Shown here: one piece after another, positions 43,567 through 53,258 of the stretch
Layout of the letters: each line of letters begins with the position of its first letter
Position numbering within the stretch: the stretch's first letter is position 1
NCBI RefSeq assembly: GCF_014641075.1
Contig: NZ_BMHP01000001.1
Coordinates: 434,001 to 498,000, forward strand
Origin: Paenibacillus nasutitermitis
GTDB lineage: Bacteria; Bacillota; Bacilli; Paenibacillales; Paenibacillaceae
DNA: 64,000 bases
Direction: 5' to 3'
Made by a program: the position numbers and the translations under genes
Notes under the pieces: generated by a model
Seen by the model: the letters and a program-made list of their open reading frames with translations, nothing else
The model's database searches: none
Told to the model about the DNA's origin: nothing

Positions 43567-45324
43567 ATGAGAAAGTCGATGTTGGTTTCAGCTGCATTTA
43601 TTCTAATTCTATCGATGGTAGTATCGGCATGCAGTGGAAACTCGGACAAGGGGAACGAAAATAAAGCCGGAAACGAAAACAAATCCGGAAACACGTCTCA
43701 AACGTCACAGCCGGATGAGTCAGGCGGCACGCCCGACGCAAAAGAGCCGATCACCATAACGATGCTTGTTCCGGAGCCGGGAGCCGCGGTCTGGAACGAT
43801 TTCCAGGATAGCGCAATCCAGCAGGAGATCAAGAAGGCGACAGGCGTTACGCTGCAAATTATAGAAGCGGACAGCGATAAATTCAATGTCATGCTGGCCA
43901 GCGGCGATTTGCCGGATATGATTCGGGGCGGTCCCGCTTACATCAAGCAATTAATCGAAGGCGGCAATGTGGTGCCAATCGACGATTTGCTCCAGTCCAA
44001 TGGGCAAAATATTTTGAAGGCGGTTCCAAAGACATTGGCTTTCAGCAAAAAGTTCTGGAGCAACGGGACGGACAAAACCTATTTTCTCCCCCCGCAAATC
44101 GGTCAGGATCGAATGCCAATTGAAAATGGGATAGGAGCATTTATTCGCTGGGACTACTACAAGGAGCTTAATTATCCTGCAATAAATAATGAAGATGAGT
44201 TGCTTGATGTTCTTGCCGCCATGGCGAAGAATCATCCGACAACGGAAGACGGAAAAAAAGTGTACGGGGTATCCGGCTGGACGGATTGGGGCAACTGGTC
44301 ATACCAGTATACGATGGGCTCGCTTTATGGCAATACGCCATTGACAGGTGAAGTAGCGGGCTTGAAGTGGGATACCAACGAACTCAACAATATGCTTACC
44401 GATACAGAAGGCGCATTCTGGAAGAGCGTGAAATATTTCAACAAGGCGAACAGGCTCGGTATTCTTGATCCGGACGCGCTCTTGCAGAAATTCGGCGATT
44501 TTGGCGCGAAAGCTACCAGCGGGCAGCTTCTCTCCGGTCCCTCGATCTGGTCTTTGGGCGATTTCAACTCCAACAATGCCAAGGACGGCAAAGGATTTAT
44601 TTCCGTGCCGATGGATTGGGGCTTCCAATGGAGCGGTTCAAACCAATTGCTGGGCTTTAGCGATAAGCTGTACGGCATCACCAAAAATGCCAAAGCACCC
44701 GGTCGGATCATGGATTTAATGAACTATCTGTGGTCGTTTGATGGCGCCAGAACGTTGTTAAGCGGCGTAAAAGGCGTTCACTGGGATGAGGTTGACGGCA
44801 AAGCTGTATTAAAGCAGGAAACTATTGATTTGCAAGTGGCAGGCGGTGATTCATGGAGCAAAACATTCATTGGTCAAGCAGGGAATCTGGTTGGGATAAA
44901 CGCATTTACTCTTCACCCGGAAGACGGGGCGCCACTCGATTTATTCCAGGATCCGGCTATTTATGCGAGCCGCGTTAATGCCCTTCAAAAAGACTTTTCC
45001 GATCACTATGGCGTTAAGTACCCGGCAGAAGTATTCATGCAGAAGCTGGAAAGCGGTAAAAATAAAAACCAAAAGGATCAAAATACGCTTGCTATGGGCT
45101 TGATGCCATCCCCGCCGGATGACATTAAGAGAATGGAAGCCAAGCTGAAAGATTTGGCTGCTCGGCTGTCGGCAGAATGCGTGCTTACCAAATCGGACGA
45201 ACAATTTGCAGAAAAACAGAAGAAAGCGATTGCAGCATATAAGGATGCCGGAGCTGACAAAGTGTTTGAATGGTATGCGAAAGCATGGGAGGATGCCAAA
45301 ACCCAATCGGCTACCATTAACTAG
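43567..45324 (+). CDS. Extracellular sugar-binding lipoprotein, LplA-like
   Basis: This 585-residue protein is the solute-binding component. It has a lipoprotein signal (1-20, MVVSACSG, with lipobox Cys19 by count from the chosen start), then a Gly/Asn/Lys-rich linker (NSDKGNENKAGNENKSGNTS), then the two-lobed binding domain from about 55 on. The length of about 550-590 is that of the large LplA/YtcQ type rather than the 420-residue maltose-binding type, which fits the absence of an ATPase. I begin at ATG 43567, with GGAGGTCATCAG just before; readings further upstream cross the previous gene end. It should capture oligosaccharides, with the two permeases moving them in. Confidence 0.93.
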   Translation: MRKSMLVSAAFILILSMVVSACSGNSDKGNENKAGNENKSGNTSQTSQPDESGGTPDAKEPITITMLVPEPGAAVWNDFQDSAIQQEIKKATGVTLQIIEADSDKFNVMLASGDLPDMIRGGPAYIKQLIEGGNVVPIDDLLQSNGQNILKAVPKTLAFSKKFWSNGTDKTYFLPPQIGQDRMPIENGIGAFIRWDYYKELNYPAINNEDELLDVLAAMAKNHPTTEDGKKVYGVSGWTDWGNWSYQYTMGSLYGNTPLTGEVAGLKWDTNELNNMLTDTEGAFWKSVKYFNKANRLGILDPDALLQKFGDFGAKATSGQLLSGPSIWSLGDFNSNNAKDGKGFISVPMDWGFQWSGSNQLLGFSDKLYGITKNAKAPGRIMDLMNYLWSFDGARTLLSGVKGVHWDEVDGKAVLKQETIDLQVAGGDSWSKTFIGQAGNLVGINAFTLHPEDGAPLDLFQDPAIYASRVNALQKDFSDHYGVKYPAEVFMQKLESGKNKNQKDQNTLAMGLMPSPPDDIKRMEAKLKDLAARLSAECVLTKSDEQFAEKQKKAIAAYKDAGADKVFEWYAKAWEDAKTQSATIN

Positions 45325-45355
45325 TACAGCTAGCGCTTGATATCTATTTTCCAAA

Positions 45356-45488
45356 CGGACACCAGGGCCGCTATGGCCTCGTTATCGTCTTGAATGCAGA
45401 GACTTACGGATCAGAGCCGTTATTTCATCACATATCCGTAAGTCCATCCCAAGCGGACGTTTTCGCCAAATAGCGTCTCCTGTGTCCT
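45356..45488. repeat. Palindromic intergenic element
   Basis: This 133-bp segment in the 256-bp gap has nested inverted repeats. The outer arms are GGACACCAGG (45357-45366) and CCTGTGTCC (45479-45487), extended by CGCTAT and ATAGCG. The inner arms are GACTTACGGAT (45411-45421) and ATCCGTAAGTC (45434-45444). It would fold into a long cruciform or RNA stem. No gene lies in it. It looks like a small interspersed repeat of the kind common between genes in this group of organisms, and it could also act as a 3-prime end structure for the transporter message. Confidence 0.65.
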
Positions 45489-45580
45489 CTAGTAGCTACC
45501 TCAAATACCAAGTATTGGAACCCGTTGAAGGCAAGGTGATCAAACGACAAGTCCATTTGATATGACAAGGAGCTGATTAA

Positions 45581-48412
45581 ATGATTAAAAAAACAAATGT
45601 ATTATTGGCTTCATGCTTACTGGCAGCCGTTCTGCTCTTCTGTTTGCCGAAAGCCGCACTCGCGGTTAATGATATCGACATTGTTGCTTCGAACAGCATC
45701 GTGAACGCCAATATTGTTGGGTTAGGGTGGAACAATATCAACCTGTGGCCCGAGGGTTCTGAAAACAGATGGCCGGAGGAAATGTTTTTAAAGTCTTTCA
45801 CCAACGAGGACTGGAACAAGTTTTTTGGCTTGCTGGCCTGGACCAACCCTGCGCTAATACGGCAGGAGGTCAGAATTGAAGATTATCAGCCAACGCAAAA
45901 CAATATCAACTGGAATAACGAGCAAATGAATAGACTTCGTAAACTGCTGGACAAATACCAGGAATTTGGAATAAAGGTGTACTTGAATGTGTGGCGTCCT
46001 CCGGCCTGGGATCGAAATCCCTATAACGCCGACAACTTCGCCCAGGAAATTGCCGACCTGGTGTACCGCATGCGCGTGACCGAAGGCTACGACAATATTG
46101 TCGGAGTGGCAACAGGGAACGAGCCTGATCAGGAAGAAGTAACGCAAGCCGATTACCCGGATCCTTATTGGGCCGTGTACCCCAAGCTATCTGCAAAGTT
46201 GACCACGCTTGGGATTAAAGACGTGATCAAGATATACGGTCCGGAGACCGCTTCGTATCAGGGCAATGATACAACGATCGACAGCATGCTGAACAAGTAT
46301 GGGAACGTGCTGGATATGTATACCGATCACATTTACACCTCCGACTACACCAATGCCGTCAACGGATTGAGCGCCAGAGCGAGCAGCCTGAACAGCCGGT
46401 ACGGTCATGACGTGCCCGTGCTCGTAACCGAGTACGCCCCCAATGGCCTGCATCCCTCCAGGAACACGGACACGCTTTATGGCGGCGTGCTGTATGATAC
46501 CGGGCAGCTCATTGCACGCGGATTAAACAAAGGAGTAGACGGGTTTTTAAGATGGAGCTGGTCGGGCCGCGATGCGCTAGAGGAAACGGTGTTTAAAGCC
46601 CAAACGGGGCTCGACCACTGGGATCCGGACTATTACTTCAAACCGAGCGATCATTTGTATTATCCGCACGCAGTGCAGTCAAGGTATATCAACAGTGGCT
46701 GGAACGTGCTGTCAACCAATGTGCTGGACGGGATCGGCGGCATCTATGCTTCCGTACTGCGCTCGCCGGACAACGCGCAGACAACGGTGCTGCTGACAAA
46801 TATCAACGATAGCGCCAAAACGGCAGGATTGAATTTGAGCGCACTGCCGGGAGCTCCCGGCTCACTTAACAACGTAATGGTGACGGGGCCTAAATCAAAG
46901 ATGGTAAGCGGTACGAGCGTTTCGCTCACCGGCGGTGCCGGAACGATTACGCTGCCGCCGAACAGTATTGTCACGCTTACAACGCTGCCGCTGGGCAACC
47001 TGAACGATCCGATCAACCTGTATTCGCTTGCCAGGCCTTATAATTTGGCGTGGAAGAAGACGGTGACGGCCGGCACATCAGTGGAAAATCACGGTTGGAA
47101 CAAGTCGAAAGCCGTGGATGGACAGAGACATTCATTAACCGATATTTATGGCTGGACCAGTCTTCCTTCTTCATCGAATCATACCGAATGGATCCAGGTA
47201 GACCTTGGGGACAGTTATGCCGTAAACGAAGTGAATCTGTTTGCAAGAAACGACAGTGGGCACATGGGAGACTCTTTCCCGATTGATTTTACGATCCAGA
47301 CCTCAAACGACAACACAAACTGGACGACGGTTGTGACACGTACCAACTATCCGTTGCCGGCCGCTGCACAGAATAGCTTTACCTTTGCAACGCAAACGGC
47401 CAGGTATGTCAAAATCGTCGGCACAAAGCTGCGGCCTGTCGGTACGGAATACCGGATGACCTTGGCGGAGATCGAAGTATATGCCAACGGATCGCCGTCG
47501 CCTGCACCTTCGCCTGCTCCAACCCCGCCGCCTGGAAGCAACCTGGTAACCAATCCGGGATTTGAAATGGATGGTTCAACAAACGGCCTTGCCGGCTGGA
47601 TCACGACAGGAGCCAATCCGGAGGCCGACGGCAGTCAACCGGGCGGACACACGGGATCCTATGAGCTCGTCCATTACAAGGGCAGCGCCTATCAAGTCTA
47701 TACGTACCAGAAATTAAAGGGTTTATCCAATGGAATATATACGTTAAAAGCATGGGTTAAGAACGATTTCGGCGGGCAGGGTACGGCTTACATGCAAGCC
47801 AAAAATTTCGGTGGAGCTGCCGCCACAGTCAATATTCCTACCAGCTCCGCGTGGACGCAGATCAGTATTCCGAACATACAAGTAACCAACGGGGAATGTA
47901 CGATCGGATTTTATTCCAACTCGCCTTCGTCCTGGTACCTGGTTGATGATGTTGAATTCAATCAGGTGAATGTTGCCTTGAACAAGACCGTCACGGCATC
48001 CAGCTCGGTAGAAAACTTTGGCTGGGCAAAGACGAGTGTTGTGGATGGTCAGACGAACTCCACTTCAAGCTCCATGGGCTGGTCCAGCAGCAGCAGCAAT
48101 ACCGTCAACCACACCGAGTGGGTAAAGGTGGATCTTGGAGCAGTGTCCGCCATCCATCACATCAATCTGTATTCAAGGAGCGATGAGCTCGGCAGAAATT
48201 TCCCGGTTGATTTTACGATCCAAACATCTACCGACAATACGACATGGACGACTGTAGCGGCACGGACCAATTATACGCTACCGGCAGCAGCCAAACAGAG
48301 CTTTTCCTTTGCAACCGGCAATGCCAGGTATGTGAAGATAGAGGGCACAAATTTAAGGATGGCGCCTAACAATACCTACAATATGGCATTTGCAGAAATA
48401 GAAGTCTATTAG
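45581..48412 (+). CDS. Secreted clan GH-A glycosidase with discoidin and carbohydrate-binding modules
   Basis: This 943-residue enzyme should be secreted (signal 1-28, ending PKAALA). The catalytic TIM barrel (about 30-470) has the acid/base Glu181 in GVATGNEPDQEE and the likely nucleophile Glu284 in VLVTEYAPNG, the clan GH-A arrangement. A discoidin (F5/8 C, CBM32-like) module follows (about 484-635), then a Pro-rich linker SPSPAPSPAPTPPP, a CBM-like beta sandwich (about 653-795, beginning NLVTNPGFEMDG) and a second discoidin module (about 796-943), both discoidins opening with KTVTA and having VENxGW. The family within the clan (GH30, GH39, GH5 or another) is unclear. It would cut a glycan outside the cell for the adjacent importer. 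Confidence 0.88.
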   Translation: MIKKTNVLLASCLLAAVLLFCLPKAALAVNDIDIVASNSIVNANIVGLGWNNINLWPEGSENRWPEEMFLKSFTNEDWNKFFGLLAWTNPALIRQEVRIEDYQPTQNNINWNNEQMNRLRKLLDKYQEFGIKVYLNVWRPPAWDRNPYNADNFAQEIADLVYRMRVTEGYDNIVGVATGNEPDQEEVTQADYPDPYWAVYPKLSAKLTTLGIKDVIKIYGPETASYQGNDTTIDSMLNKYGNVLDMYTDHIYTSDYTNAVNGLSARASSLNSRYGHDVPVLVTEYAPNGLHPSRNTDTLYGGVLYDTGQLIARGLNKGVDGFLRWSWSGRDALEETVFKAQTGLDHWDPDYYFKPSDHLYYPHAVQSRYINSGWNVLSTNVLDGIGGIYASVLRSPDNAQTTVLLTNINDSAKTAGLNLSALPGAPGSLNNVMVTGPKSKMVSGTSVSLTGGAGTITLPPNSIVTLTTLPLGNLNDPINLYSLARPYNLAWKKTVTAGTSVENHGWNKSKAVDGQRHSLTDIYGWTSLPSSSNHTEWIQVDLGDSYAVNEVNLFARNDSGHMGDSFPIDFTIQTSNDNTNWTTVVTRTNYPLPAAAQNSFTFATQTARYVKIVGTKLRPVGTEYRMTLAEIEVYANGSPSPAPSPAPTPPPGSNLVTNPGFEMDGSTNGLAGWITTGANPEADGSQPGGHTGSYELVHYKGSAYQVYTYQKLKGLSNGIYTLKAWVKNDFGGQGTAYMQAKNFGGAAATVNIPTSSAWTQISIPNIQVTNGECTIGFYSNSPSSWYLVDDVEFNQVNVALNKTVTASSSVENFGWAKTSVVDGQTNSTSSSMGWSSSSSNTVNHTEWVKVDLGAVSAIHHINLYSRSDELGRNFPVDFTIQTSTDNTTWTTVAARTNYTLPAAAKQSFSFATGNARYVKIEGTNLRMAPNNTYNMAFAEIEVY

Positions 48413-48457
48413 AGGTGAACACTTATTATTAGCAAATAAGGGAGAACGGATATTGAC

Positions 48458-49675
48458 ATGAACAGACAGGAAGAGAAGACGAAAGTCATCTATAACGGCA
48501 AAATTGTTACGGAGCACGAGGGAGTTATAGAATCAGGCACAATCGCTTGGAAAGGAGAACGAATCGAGTATATCGGTCCAACACAGGCGTATTCCGGACA
48601 TCGGATTGCACACGGAACGCCGCAAGAATCGATCGATGCGCAAGGCGGTTGGGTGCTGCCGGGATTTATCGATGTGCATGTGCATGGGGGCAACGGGCAT
48701 GATTTTATGGAGGCCGCCCCCGAAGCCTACGATGTTATCACCCGTTATCACGCGCAGCACGGTACGACGGGCATGCTTGCAACAACGGTTACAGCTCCGC
48801 GCGATGCCCTGACCCGCGTCATCCGCGCTGCGGATGCGTACCGCCGGGCAGACCCCGCCTATGCTGAGCTGCTGGGCGTACATCTTGAAGGGCCTTTTAT
48901 TAGCTCCTCATGGTCCGGTGCCCAGGACCCCAGGCATATCGTACCGCCTCAGCAGGATTGGCTGGAGGATTGGGTGGGCGAATATCCGGACATCATCCGG
49001 ATGCTGACGCTTGCACCGGAGCTGGACGGGGCTATGGCGCTCATTGCATGGTTAAGTGAGCGGGGGATTGTTGCTGCGTGCGGGCATACGGATGCTGATT
49101 ATGACTGCATCCGCGAGGCGGTGGGCCAAGGGCTGCGCCATGCCGTGCATACCTTTAATGCCATGAAGGGACTGCACCATCGCGAGCCCGGTACCGTGGG
49201 AGCCGTCCTCAGCGATGACCGGATAAGTGCTGAAATCATCGCGGACGGTTACCATGTCCATCCGGCGTGTATCCGGATGCTGTCGAAGCTGAAGGGCGCG
49301 GATCAATTGATTCTCATCACCGATGCGATTCCAGCCGCCGGTCTGAGCGATGGCGAGTATAACATCGCGGGTCTGGATGTCATTGTGAAGGACTCGGTTT
49401 CCCGGCTTAAAGATGGAGGTAATCTGGCCGGATGCACGCTTACGATGATCGAGGCATTCCGGTTTATGGTAAGGGAAGCCGGACTCGGCGTTGAGCAGGT
49501 CAGCCGCTGCGCGAGCGGCAACCCTGCCCGGCTGCTGGGTGTTGAGGAGCGGATGGGCAGCCTCTCCACAGGCAAGCTTGCGAATATACTGCTGGTCACG
49601 CCGGAGCTTGAGTTGAAGCGTGTGTGGGTGCATGGCAGACCTGTATGGGAAGAGGAGGATTGTACTAAAGGATGA
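48458..49675 (+). CDS. nagA: N-acetylglucosamine-6-phosphate deacetylase
   Basis: This 405-residue amidohydrolase removes acetate from N-acetylglucosamine 6-phosphate in the cytoplasm. It shows IDVHVHGGNGHDFME (HxH metal-binding, about 71-85), GVHLEGPFIS (about 140-149), ACGHTDADYD (about 204-213), HTFNAMKGLHHREPG (about 228-242) and LITDAIPAAG (about 282-291), all characteristic of NagA. The start codon has GGGAGA upstream. It is followed by an oxidoreductase gene sharing an ATGA overlap, and preceded by the secreted glycosidase, so the released sugar probably contains N-acetylhexosamine. No nagB gene lies nearby. Confidence 0.93.
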   Translation: MNRQEEKTKVIYNGKIVTEHEGVIESGTIAWKGERIEYIGPTQAYSGHRIAHGTPQESIDAQGGWVLPGFIDVHVHGGNGHDFMEAAPEAYDVITRYHAQHGTTGMLATTVTAPRDALTRVIRAADAYRRADPAYAELLGVHLEGPFISSSWSGAQDPRHIVPPQQDWLEDWVGEYPDIIRMLTLAPELDGAMALIAWLSERGIVAACGHTDADYDCIREAVGQGLRHAVHTFNAMKGLHHREPGTVGAVLSDDRISAEIIADGYHVHPACIRMLSKLKGADQLILITDAIPAAGLSDGEYNIAGLDVIVKDSVSRLKDGGNLAGCTLTMIEAFRFMVREAGLGVEQVSRCASGNPARLLGVEERMGSLSTGKLANILLVTPELELKRVWVHGRPVWEEEDCTKG

Positions 49676-50727
49676 AACAAACGAATATAGCAGTCATAGG
49701 GGCAGGTTCTATTTCGGAAGCCCATTTAAAAGCGTACGACCGTAATAGCGACGCGAAGCTTTATGCCATTTGCGATTTGAATGTGGAACGGGCCAATGCT
49801 GCTGCCCGCAAATATGGCATCGCAAACATTTACACCGATTATCGCGAGCTGCTGGCGGATCCCTCGATTGAAGCGGTCAGTATTTGCACCTGGAACAATA
49901 AGCATGCGGAAATGGCCATTGCCGCGATAGAAGCCGGCAAGCATGTGCTCGTGGAGAAGCCTCTTTGCCGTACGGTAGAGGAGGCGCTGCAGATACAGCG
50001 GGCCGTTCGTTCCTCGAATAAAATTTTGCAAATCGGCTATGTCCGCCGCTTCGAGCCGAAAGCTCAAATGCTGCGCAAGTTTGTGGATGAAGGCGAGTTT
50101 GGTGATATTTATTTCGCCAAGACGTCCTACATTCGAAGATTGGGCAATCCCGGCGGCTGGTTCGCGGATATCGAGCGCTCCGGCGGAGGTCCGCTTATTG
50201 ATATCGGCGTACACGTCATCGACATCATCTGGTATTTGATGGGCAAGCCGAAGGTCAAATCCGTAAGCGGGAACACCTACCGGCAGCTCGGAAACCGGGC
50301 GAATGTGGAAAATCTGTCTTTTTACAAAGCGGCTGATTACGATGCCGGAAAAAACACCGTTGAGGATATGGCTAATGTTATGATCCGGTTCGAAAATGGC
50401 GCATCGCTGCTGGTTGACGTGAGCTTTACGCTCCATGCCAAGGATGAGAGCTCGATTCGCTGCTTCGGTCAACGAGGGGGCTTTGAAATCGAACCGGAGC
50501 TTGTCCTTGTCACGGAAAAGCATAATACGATTCTCAATATGCAGCCGCAAACGGATAGTCCCGGGTTTCAATTCGATACGGCCTTCCAGAACGAGATCGA
50601 TCACTTTATCGATTGCGTGAGGCAGGGCAAAGAACCGATCAGTCCAGTAGAAGACGGCGTCGAAATGATGAAAATATTATGCGGTATTTATGAATCGGCA
50701 GCTAAAGGGGTAGAAATATTGCTATGA
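49672..50727 (+). CDS. Gfo/Idh/MocA-family oxidoreductase
   Basis: This 351-residue protein has the canonical Rossmann motif IAVIGAGSISEAHLKAYD (8-25) and VLVEKPLCRTVEEAL (about 92-106) with the EKP lysine. GGGPLIDIGVHVIDIIWYLMG (given in part as LIDIGVHVIDIIWYLMG, about 174-190) carries the family aspartate and histidine of the active site. It shares ATGA with nagA upstream and ATGA with the isomerase downstream, so translation is coupled. It should oxidise or reduce a sugar derivative with NAD(P). Paired with the isomerase, it resembles inositol or amino-sugar catabolic modules. Confidence 0.92.
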   Translation: MKQTNIAVIGAGSISEAHLKAYDRNSDAKLYAICDLNVERANAAARKYGIANIYTDYRELLADPSIEAVSICTWNNKHAEMAIAAIEAGKHVLVEKPLCRTVEEALQIQRAVRSSNKILQIGYVRRFEPKAQMLRKFVDEGEFGDIYFAKTSYIRRLGNPGGWFADIERSGGGPLIDIGVHVIDIIWYLMGKPKVKSVSGNTYRQLGNRANVENLSFYKAADYDAGKNTVEDMANVMIRFENGASLLVDVSFTLHAKDESSIRCFGQRGGFEIEPELVLVTEKHNTILNMQPQTDSPGFQFDTAFQNEIDHFIDCVRQGKEPISPVEDGVEMMKILCGIYESAAKGVEILL

Positions 50728-51584
50728 AAATCGGAGTAAGTACTTACAGCCTATGTCGGGCTATCCAGTCACAAGAAATGAGCGTTACGGAAGCGATAAG
50801 CTATATTGCCGAAATAGGCGGGGAGCATGTCGAGATTGTTCCCATCGGGTTTGATTTGACGGAAAGTCCCGAATTAATTGAAGCCATACGCAACAAAGCG
50901 GCCGAACTGAACATAGATGTTTCCAACTATTCCATTGGAGCCAATTTTGCGGGAATCGATGAGCAGTCGTACCAGTTGGAAATTCAACGGGTGATGAAGG
51001 AAGTGGACATTGCCAGCCGCCTCGGTGTGAAGCGCATGCGGCATGATGTGGCAACCTCCGACGATATCTCGATTCGCCAATTTCTCGCAGATTTGCCCCG
51101 GATGGCTGACGCTTGCCGCCAGATTGCAGATTATGCTGCGCAATACGGGATTACGACCAGTGTAGAAAACCATGGTTACTACTTCCAGGCCAGCGATCGT
51201 ATACAGGCGCTTATTCATGAAGTGAACCGCGACAATTTCAAAACGACGCTGGATATCGGAAACTTTATGAGCGTGGACGAAGATTCCGTAGCTGCGGTAA
51301 AGAAAAATATTTCTTACGCCTCGATGATTCACGTGAAGGATCTATATCTTCGTCCGTCCAATCAAAACCCGGGCGAGGGGTGGATCCTGACGCAGAGTGG
51401 AAATTATTTGCGGGGTGCCATTGTCGGGCAAGGGGACATTAAGATCCGGGAAGTGCTGCAGATCATTAAGAACTCCGGATATGACGGATATGTTTCCATC
51501 GAATTTGAAGGGATGGAGGACTGCCGGACGGGAACAAGAATAGGTTTGGACAATGTAAAAAGAATATGGAATGAGATTCAATAG
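50724..51584 (+). CDS. Sugar phosphate isomerase/epimerase, TIM-barrel
   Basis: This 286-residue protein belongs to the xylose isomerase-like TIM-barrel superfamily. Metal-ligand positions are visible: Glu in TTSVENHGYYF (about 147), Asp in TTLDIGNFM (about 175), His in MIHVKDLYL (about 200) and Glu in VSIEFEGMED (about 265). Such enzymes isomerise or epimerise sugars or act as inosose dehydratases. It is translationally coupled to the oxidoreductase gene before it and is the last gene of the carbohydrate locus. Substrate unknown. Confidence 0.9.
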   Translation: MKIGVSTYSLCRAIQSQEMSVTEAISYIAEIGGEHVEIVPIGFDLTESPELIEAIRNKAAELNIDVSNYSIGANFAGIDEQSYQLEIQRVMKEVDIASRLGVKRMRHDVATSDDISIRQFLADLPRMADACRQIADYAAQYGITTSVENHGYYFQASDRIQALIHEVNRDNFKTTLDIGNFMSVDEDSVAAVKKNISYASMIHVKDLYLRPSNQNPGEGWILTQSGNYLRGAIVGQGDIKIREVLQIIKNSGYDGYVSIEFEGMEDCRTGTRIGLDNVKRIWNEIQ

Positions 51585-51615
51585 ACGATAGAGAACATAG
51601 ATACATTCATGATTC

Positions 51616-51648
51616 AAAGGCCGCTGATGAGTCAGGGGTCTTTCCTTT
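51616..51648 (+). terminator. Weak terminator after the isomerase gene
   Basis: AAAGGCC and GGTCTTT form a 7-bp stem with one mismatch and a loop of 14 bases, followed by CCTTTT. It is the only candidate end for the carbohydrate locus. Confidence 0.45.
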
Positions 51649-51683
51649 TATACTGTGCCTGGAAATATATGGAGGTTTGATGT

Positions 51684-53258
51684 ATGGATATTATCGGAAA
51701 GCGTACTTTACCGGGACTGCTTAAGGAAAAGACCACACTTCATCCTGATAAACCTTTTATTCTTTTTGAAGACAATAATGAACAGATATTTACCTTGAAT
51801 TACAAACAATTTTCGGAAAAAGTAAATCGGTTGAGCATGGTTTTTCTCCAACATGGGGTAGAGAAGGGGGATCATGTCACCCTGCATTTACCGAACGGCT
51901 TGGAATTTATGATGTCGTGGTTTGCGCTAGCTCATATAGGGGCCGTCATGGTACCAACTAATATTTTGTCAACGGCGGACGAAATGGATTATGTCATCAG
52001 CCACTCCAAATCGGTACTACTCATCACGGAACAGATCTATTTGGATAAATTTAATGACAGTGCCCGGAATTCGCCATCCCTTCGGGAAATTTTACTTGCC
52101 AGATATGAAGGTGACCCATTCCGCAATAAAAGCTTGCATGCCTTGATGGAAGAGGTGAAAGAGGAGGCATCTTCGATTCAGCTTGAATCGGAGGATGTGG
52201 CCGCGATGCTGTATACGTCCGGTACGACATCACAGCCGAAAGGAGTCCTCATCACCCATGCCAACTATGTGTATGCAGGTGAAGTGATGTCGAAATCGAT
52301 CCGTCTATCGCCGGATGACCGGCAGTTGATTGTGCTGCCGCTATTCCATGGGAACGCGCAGTATTACTCTACCATGTCGGCCTTAATTGTCGGCGGCAGC
52401 ATCGCGATCACTGAAAGATTCAGCGCTTCCCGCTACTTCAAGCAAGCCATAAGAATGAAAGCGACGGTCGGCTCGCTTTTTGCCGCACCCATCCGCATGA
52501 TTCTCGGTCAAGTATTTGATCCGGACGACCGGAATCATCAGCTCCGTCTCATCTGGTTTGCGCAAGTCGTAACGGAAGCTCAACTGGATCTTTTTGAAGA
52601 GCGGTATCATACGCGGCTGCTGCAATTATATGGCATGACAGAAATTCTGGGTGCACCGTTGATGGTGCCGCTTGACAGTGCGGGGAAAAGTGTGGGAATC
52701 GGGAGGCCGACCCTTGGTTTCCAGGTAAAGGTGGTAAACGAAGATAGTCAGGAGGTGCCGCCTGGCGAGGTCGGGCAGTTGATTGTAAATGGAGTACCCG
52801 GACGGTCCTTGATGAAAGGATATTTTAATAACCCGGCAGCGACTCAAGAAACCATTCAGGATGGATGGCTCTATACAGGCGACAATGTCCGGATGGACCA
52901 GGAAGGCTGCTTTTCCTTTGTCGACCGGAAGAAGGATATGATCAAGCGCTCGGGGGAGAACGTGTCAGCCAATGAAATCGAGAAGGTGATCAGTGATCAT
53001 CCGGCTGTATCCGACTGCGTGGCAATCGGGATTTCTGACGAGATTCGGGATGAGTCCATTAAGGTCTATGTGGTACTGAGGGCCAACGAAGAAGTATCGG
53101 AAGAGGATATTATTTCCTACTGCAAAATTCGTTTGTCGAAGTTCAAAGTGCCGGAGTATGTGGAATTTATCGCGGAGCTGCCCCGCACGTCCGTAGGGAA
53201 GATTCAGAAGCATCTGATACGTAAATGTCATGAGGAAGGAATGAAACAGCATGGATAG
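51684..53258 (+). CDS. AMP-dependent acyl-CoA ligase
   Basis: This 524-residue enzyme activates a carboxylic acid to its CoA thioester through an acyl-adenylate. Motif A3 is MLYTSGTTSQPKGVLITHAN (about 176-195), A5 is LQLYGMTE (about 312-319), A7 is WLYTGDNVR (about 396-404), A8 is FVDRKKDMIKRSGENVSANE (about 413-432), and the catalytic lysine sits in TSVGKIQKHL (about 507-516). GGAGG lies eight bases upstream. The substrate class is not readable, but the downstream thiolase, methylcitrate and hydroxybutyrate genes suggest a short 3-oxo or 3-hydroxy acid such as acetoacetate, or a short odd-chain acid. Confidence 0.9.
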   Translation: MDIIGKRTLPGLLKEKTTLHPDKPFILFEDNNEQIFTLNYKQFSEKVNRLSMVFLQHGVEKGDHVTLHLPNGLEFMMSWFALAHIGAVMVPTNILSTADEMDYVISHSKSVLLITEQIYLDKFNDSARNSPSLREILLARYEGDPFRNKSLHALMEEVKEEASSIQLESEDVAAMLYTSGTTSQPKGVLITHANYVYAGEVMSKSIRLSPDDRQLIVLPLFHGNAQYYSTMSALIVGGSIAITERFSASRYFKQAIRMKATVGSLFAAPIRMILGQVFDPDDRNHQLRLIWFAQVVTEAQLDLFEERYHTRLLQLYGMTEILGAPLMVPLDSAGKSVGIGRPTLGFQVKVVNEDSQEVPPGEVGQLIVNGVPGRSLMKGYFNNPAATQETIQDGWLYTGDNVRMDQEGCFSFVDRKKDMIKRSGENVSANEIEKVISDHPAVSDCVAIGISDEIRDESIKVYVVLRANEEVSEEDIISYCKIRLSKFKVPEYVEFIAELPRTSVGKIQKHLIRKCHEEGMKQHG

